Shown here: piece after piece, positions 5,576 to 7,470 of the stretch
Layout: every line of letters starts with the position of its first letter
Numbering within the stretch: the first letter of the stretch is position 1
Origin: Chloroflexota bacterium
GTDB lineage: Bacteria > Chloroflexota > Dormibacteria > Dormibacterales > Dormibacteraceae
Reading direction: 5' to 3'
NCBI GenBank assembly: GCA_005879675.1
Contig: VBJE01000009.1
Span: 1-7,470, forward strand
Length of the DNA: 7,470 nucleotides
Program-made: the position numbers and the translations under genes
The notes under the pieces: generated by a model
What the model saw: only the letters and a program-made list of their open reading frames with translations
What the model was told of the DNA's origin: nothing
Database searches by the model: none

Positions 5576-5892
5576 CCCACAAGACGCCTGGGGGCGGTGC
5601 GCTCCCAGGCGTTCCGCACCAGCTTTTCACCTAGTTCGACGCCAAGGCCCGCCAGCCGCACACGGACCCAGCCAAACCGGCCCGTGTAGGCGGACGGAGA
5701 AAAGGTCTTGGGGTCCATGGCCACAAGTCCTGCCTGGTCGTCGAGCGATGCCTTGAGCGAGACCGACTGGCCTTCGGGCGAGGCGATGGCGAAGATCCGG
5801 CCGCGCACCCGAAATGTGGCCTCGCCCCAGGTCTCGACCTGCTCAGCCTCCGGCTGGGCGAGGCACAGGCGGCGGAACCGCTCGTACGTCAC
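5554..5892 (-). CDS. MmcQ/YjbR-family protein
   Basis: 112-residue protein of the MmcQ/YjbR family (CyaY-like fold), often labelled DNA-binding though no clear molecular role is established. Typical landmarks in order are 'YERFRRLCLAQPEAEQ' (N-terminal helix), 'ETWGEATFRVRGRIFA' (the family's hxxxxFxVxGKxFA strand pair), 'SVSLKAS', 'FSPSAYTGRFGWVRVRL' and the tail 'APRRLVG'. GTG 5890-5892 is used as start; its GTGA overlaps the TGA stop of the S-component gene by 4 nt, with only a weak AGGA before it, so translation is probably coupled. It is the last gene of the ECF unit in view, and nothing in its sequence ties it to transport. Its 3' part carries a strong inverted repeat (5584-5612) and overlaps the GlsB-like gene. 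Confidence 0.88.
   Translation of the reverse strand: MTYERFRRLCLAQPEAEQVETWGEATFRVRGRIFAIASPEGQSVSLKASLDDQAGLVAMDPKTFSPSAYTGRFGWVRVRLAGLGVELGEKLVRNAWERTAPRRLVGQNARRR
5584..5612. terminator. GC-rich hairpin downstream of the GlsB-like gene (possible terminator, lacks a T-tract)
   Basis: ACGCCTGGG (5584-5592) pairs perfectly with CCCAGGCGT (5604-5612). With one G-U pair, the inner bases extend the stem to 13 pairs closing a 3-nt GTG loop. It begins 8 nt after the GlsB-like stop at 5575, where a terminator for the plus-strand unit is expected. The following bases, TTCCGCACCAGCTTTTC, do not form a proper T-tract, so intrinsic termination would be of the T-poor kind. The same bases encode the conserved C-terminal part of the YjbR-family protein ('AWERTAPRRL') on the minus strand, so the repeat could partly reflect coding constraint. 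Confidence 0.5.
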
Positions 5893-6650
5893 GTTTCCTG
5901 GGCCTTGATCACCGCGAACGTGAGCCGGGCGCGGAATCGCGTCAAGGCGGCGATGACGGGAGCTCCCAGGGCGACGACCATGATCGCGTTGCCCGCGGCG
6001 CGGAAGGTGTCGTAGGCGAAAGACGTCAGCGCGTAGTAGCGCGCGAAATGCGCGAGCGCCGTGTCCGGCGCCATGCCCGGGGACCAGCCCAGCGTGGGGT
6101 TGCCGCGAAACACGGGGATCCAGTCGGTGACGTCCATGAGGGCGCCGAACGCGTAACCCGAGAGCGCCCCGACCACGGCCAGGACGGCGACATCGCGGAC
6201 GCCCGGCGAGGATGCGCGCCAGTGACCCGCGACACCGGCGAGCGCGCCCACCCAGCCGAGCGCGAACACCTGGTAGGGCACCCACGGCCCGATGCCGCCG
6301 CCGAGCAACGCCGAGACCAGGATGGAGAGCGCGCCGGCCATGAACCCGAATGAAGGACCGAACACGTAGCCCGCGCACAGCACCAGGAAGAAGATGGGGT
6401 TGAAGCCTCCGACGCCGACGATCACCGCCAGGCGCAGCGCGGCGTCGATCGCGGCGATGGCCGCAAGCAGCGCGATGGCGCGCGAATCGAGCTGACGCGT
6501 ACCCGCCTCGACGGCGAAGAGCGCGGCCAGGCAGGCGAGCATGAGGGTCCACGCCGGGGTGTTGTCGGGCAGGCCCGTGCCGAAAAACGGCCAGCAGAAC
6601 AGGGCCAACCCCACCAGGGAGACGGCCGCCACCGGCACCTGTCTCGTCAT
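5889..6650 (-). CDS. ECF transporter S component (substrate-capture membrane protein)
   Basis: 253-residue integral membrane protein with about seven hydrophobic segments. The core 'FNPIFFLVLCAGYVFGPSFGF' and 'GGGIGPWVPYQVFALGWVG' match the S component (vitamin-binding subunit) found in actinobacterial ECF importers. S components bind a vitamin or micronutrient and dock on the ECF module of two ATPase domains and a T protein. The length exceeds the roughly 180-200 residues of simple S proteins because of an extra N-terminal segment ('SLVGLALFCWPFF') and a periplasmic-type loop around 'GNPTLGWSPGMAPDTALAHF'. ATG 6648-6650 overlaps the ATPase stop as ATGA. No T component is visible; it probably lies upstream beyond the window edge. 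Substrate is unknown; cobalamin is one possibility, given where related clusters occur, but nothing here shows it. Confidence 0.82.
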   Translation of the reverse strand: MTRQVPVAAVSLVGLALFCWPFFGTGLPDNTPAWTLMLACLAALFAVEAGTRQLDSRAIALLAAIAAIDAALRLAVIVGVGGFNPIFFLVLCAGYVFGPSFGFMAGALSILVSALLGGGIGPWVPYQVFALGWVGALAGVAGHWRASSPGVRDVAVLAVVGALSGYAFGALMDVTDWIPVFRGNPTLGWSPGMAPDTALAHFARYYALTSFAYDTFRAAGNAIMVVALGAPVIAALTRFRARLTFAVIKAQET

Positions 6651-7470
6651 GCCACGGCCCGACCGCCGCACACCTGGACGACCTGGTCGGCGAGCGAGCC
6701 GATTAAGGCGACGTCGTGCGTGGCGAGGATCACCGCAGCGCCGGCGTCGCGCAACCGGGCGACGAGCGAGACGAGCGCGGCGCGGGCGCCGGCGTCCATG
6801 CCCCGCGTCGGCTCGTCGAGGAGCACGAGCGAGGGCTTGCCCGCGAGCACCGCGGCCAGCGCGGCGCGCTGGCGCTCGCCGGAGGAGAGATCGCGCGGGT
6901 AGCGGCCGGCGACCTCGAGCAGGCCGAGCGCCTGGAGGATGGCGTCTGCCGGCTCCGCGTCGCGCGCGCGCTGCAGCGTCAGCTCGACCTCGGAGCGGAC
7001 CGTCGGCCGGTGCAGGAGCGCGCCCGGGTTCTGGGGCAGATAGGCGATTCGCCCGGGGCGGCGCTCCACCTTGCCGGACAGCGGCCTCAGCATGCCGGCG
7101 ATGGTGCGCAGGAGCGTCGTCTTGCCGCCGCCGTTGGGACCGCTGAGCGCGATCACCTCGCCCCCGTCGCCGCTCAGGTTGACACTGCCGACCACCGGGC
7201 AGCCCGCAAAGCCGGCGGTGACCTCGTGGAGGGACCAGGCCTCGGCGCGATCCGCCGTGCTCGAGTGCTTCGCGACCTCGATTCGGGGCGCCTCCCACAC
7301 GCTCGCGTCATGCGTCTCGACCCGGCCTGCGTCGACGACGACCACCGTCCTGGCCAGCGGCCGCAGCTGGTCGAGGCGATGCTCGGACATCACGACCGAC
7401 CTCGAGCTCTCGACCAGGCGTGCGCAGGCGTCGAGAACGAGTGCCGCGCCGTCGGGGTCCAGCTGCGAGG
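6647..7470 (-). CDS. Tandem-domain ECF-type ABC ATPase, C-terminal part (5' truncated at window end)
   Basis: The frame is open to the window edge, giving 273 residues. The first visible stretch, 'SQLDPDGAALVLDA' then 'MSEHRLDQL', is the D-loop and switch His of a first nucleotide-binding domain whose Walker A, Q-loop and signature lie outside the window. After a linker, a complete second domain follows: Walker A 'GPNGGGKTT' (7115-7141), Q-loop 'YLPQNPGALLHRPTV', signature 'LSSGERQRAA', Walker B 'LVLLDEP', D-loop 'GMD' and switch His in 'ATHDVALI'. The 'PQNPxxLxxxPTVxxEVE' run is typical of ECF ATPases (EcfA). Both domains on one chain is a known variant that replaces the separate EcfA1 and EcfA2. 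A GTG-ATG pair at 7388-7393 could be taken as a start, but it lies between D-loop and switch His and is internal. The stop overlaps the S-component start by 4 nt. Confidence 0.9.
   Translation of the reverse strand, partial: SQLDPDGAALVLDACARLVESSRSVVMSEHRLDQLRPLARTVVVVDAGRVETHDASVWEAPRIEVAKHSSTADRAEAWSLHEVTAGFAGCPVVGSVNLSGDGGEVIALSGPNGGGKTTLLRTIAGMLRPLSGKVERRPGRIAYLPQNPGALLHRPTVRSEVELTLQRARDAEPADAILQALGLLEVAGRYPRDLSSGERQRAALAAVLAGKPSLVLLDEPTRGMDAGARAALVSLVARLRDAGAAVILATHDVALIGSLADQVVQVCGGRAVA

Noticed and set aside
1..7470. CRISPR arrays, tRNA or rRNA genes, insertion sequences and riboswitches
   Set aside because: No regularly spaced repeats, cloverleaf, transposase motifs or aptamer-like leader were seen; intergenic space is minimal and the 5' end of the ECF unit, where a riboswitch might lie, is outside the window.

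Overview
This is a GC-rich window (clearly above 60% G+C, with GTG and TTG starts in use) from the chromosome of a free-living bacterium. Its gene content and protein style (a lipoprotein osmolyte-binding protein, a CxxxxC flavoprotein of the 'GGECxYWxCxPSK' type, and an ECF transporter S component of the kind common in actinomycetes) point to an actinobacterium or another GC-rich soil lineage such as Chloroflexota or Dormibacterota. The sequence alone does not allow a closer call. I see no mobile elements, CRISPR arrays, tRNA or rRNA genes.

Layout. Bases 1-207 (+) are the C-terminal end of a lipoate-protein ligase/octanoyltransferase-like gene, which overlaps tail to tail with the next unit. 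Bases 3032 down to 191 (-) form a compact four-gene unit: two osmoprotectant (OpuC/YehYW-type) ABC permeases, a lipoprotein substrate-binding protein and a DinB-superfamily protein. The matching ATPase lies on the opposite strand from 3053 (+), only 20 bp from the first permease start, so one complete quaternary-amine/osmolyte importer is split across a divergent pair. The ATPase is followed, with a 17-nt overlap, by a dihydrolipoamide-dehydrogenase-like flavoprotein (3831-5195). After a 59-bp gap comes a small GlsB/YeaQ-type membrane protein (5255-5575).

From the right edge back to 5554 (-) runs a second transporter unit: a tandem-domain ECF-type ATPase whose N-terminal half is cut by the window end, an ECF S component, and a small MmcQ/YjbR-family protein. 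These three genes are joined by 4-nt ATGA/GTGA overlaps, so they are almost certainly co-translated. The last overlaps the end of the GlsB gene tail to tail by 22 bp, and a strong GC-rich hairpin sits in the YjbR 3' end, just past the GlsB stop.

Taken together the left two thirds look like an osmotic or envelope stress module (osmolyte uptake, a disulfide-type flavoenzyme, a GlsB-type membrane protein). The right third is part of an unrelated vitamin or micronutrient ECF importer. I found no convincing novel system. The points most worth a second look are the very tight, symmetric divergent start region at 3033-3052, the flavoprotein's unusual C-terminal active-site motif, the CBS-less osmoprotectant ATPase, and the fused ECF ATPase running off the edge.
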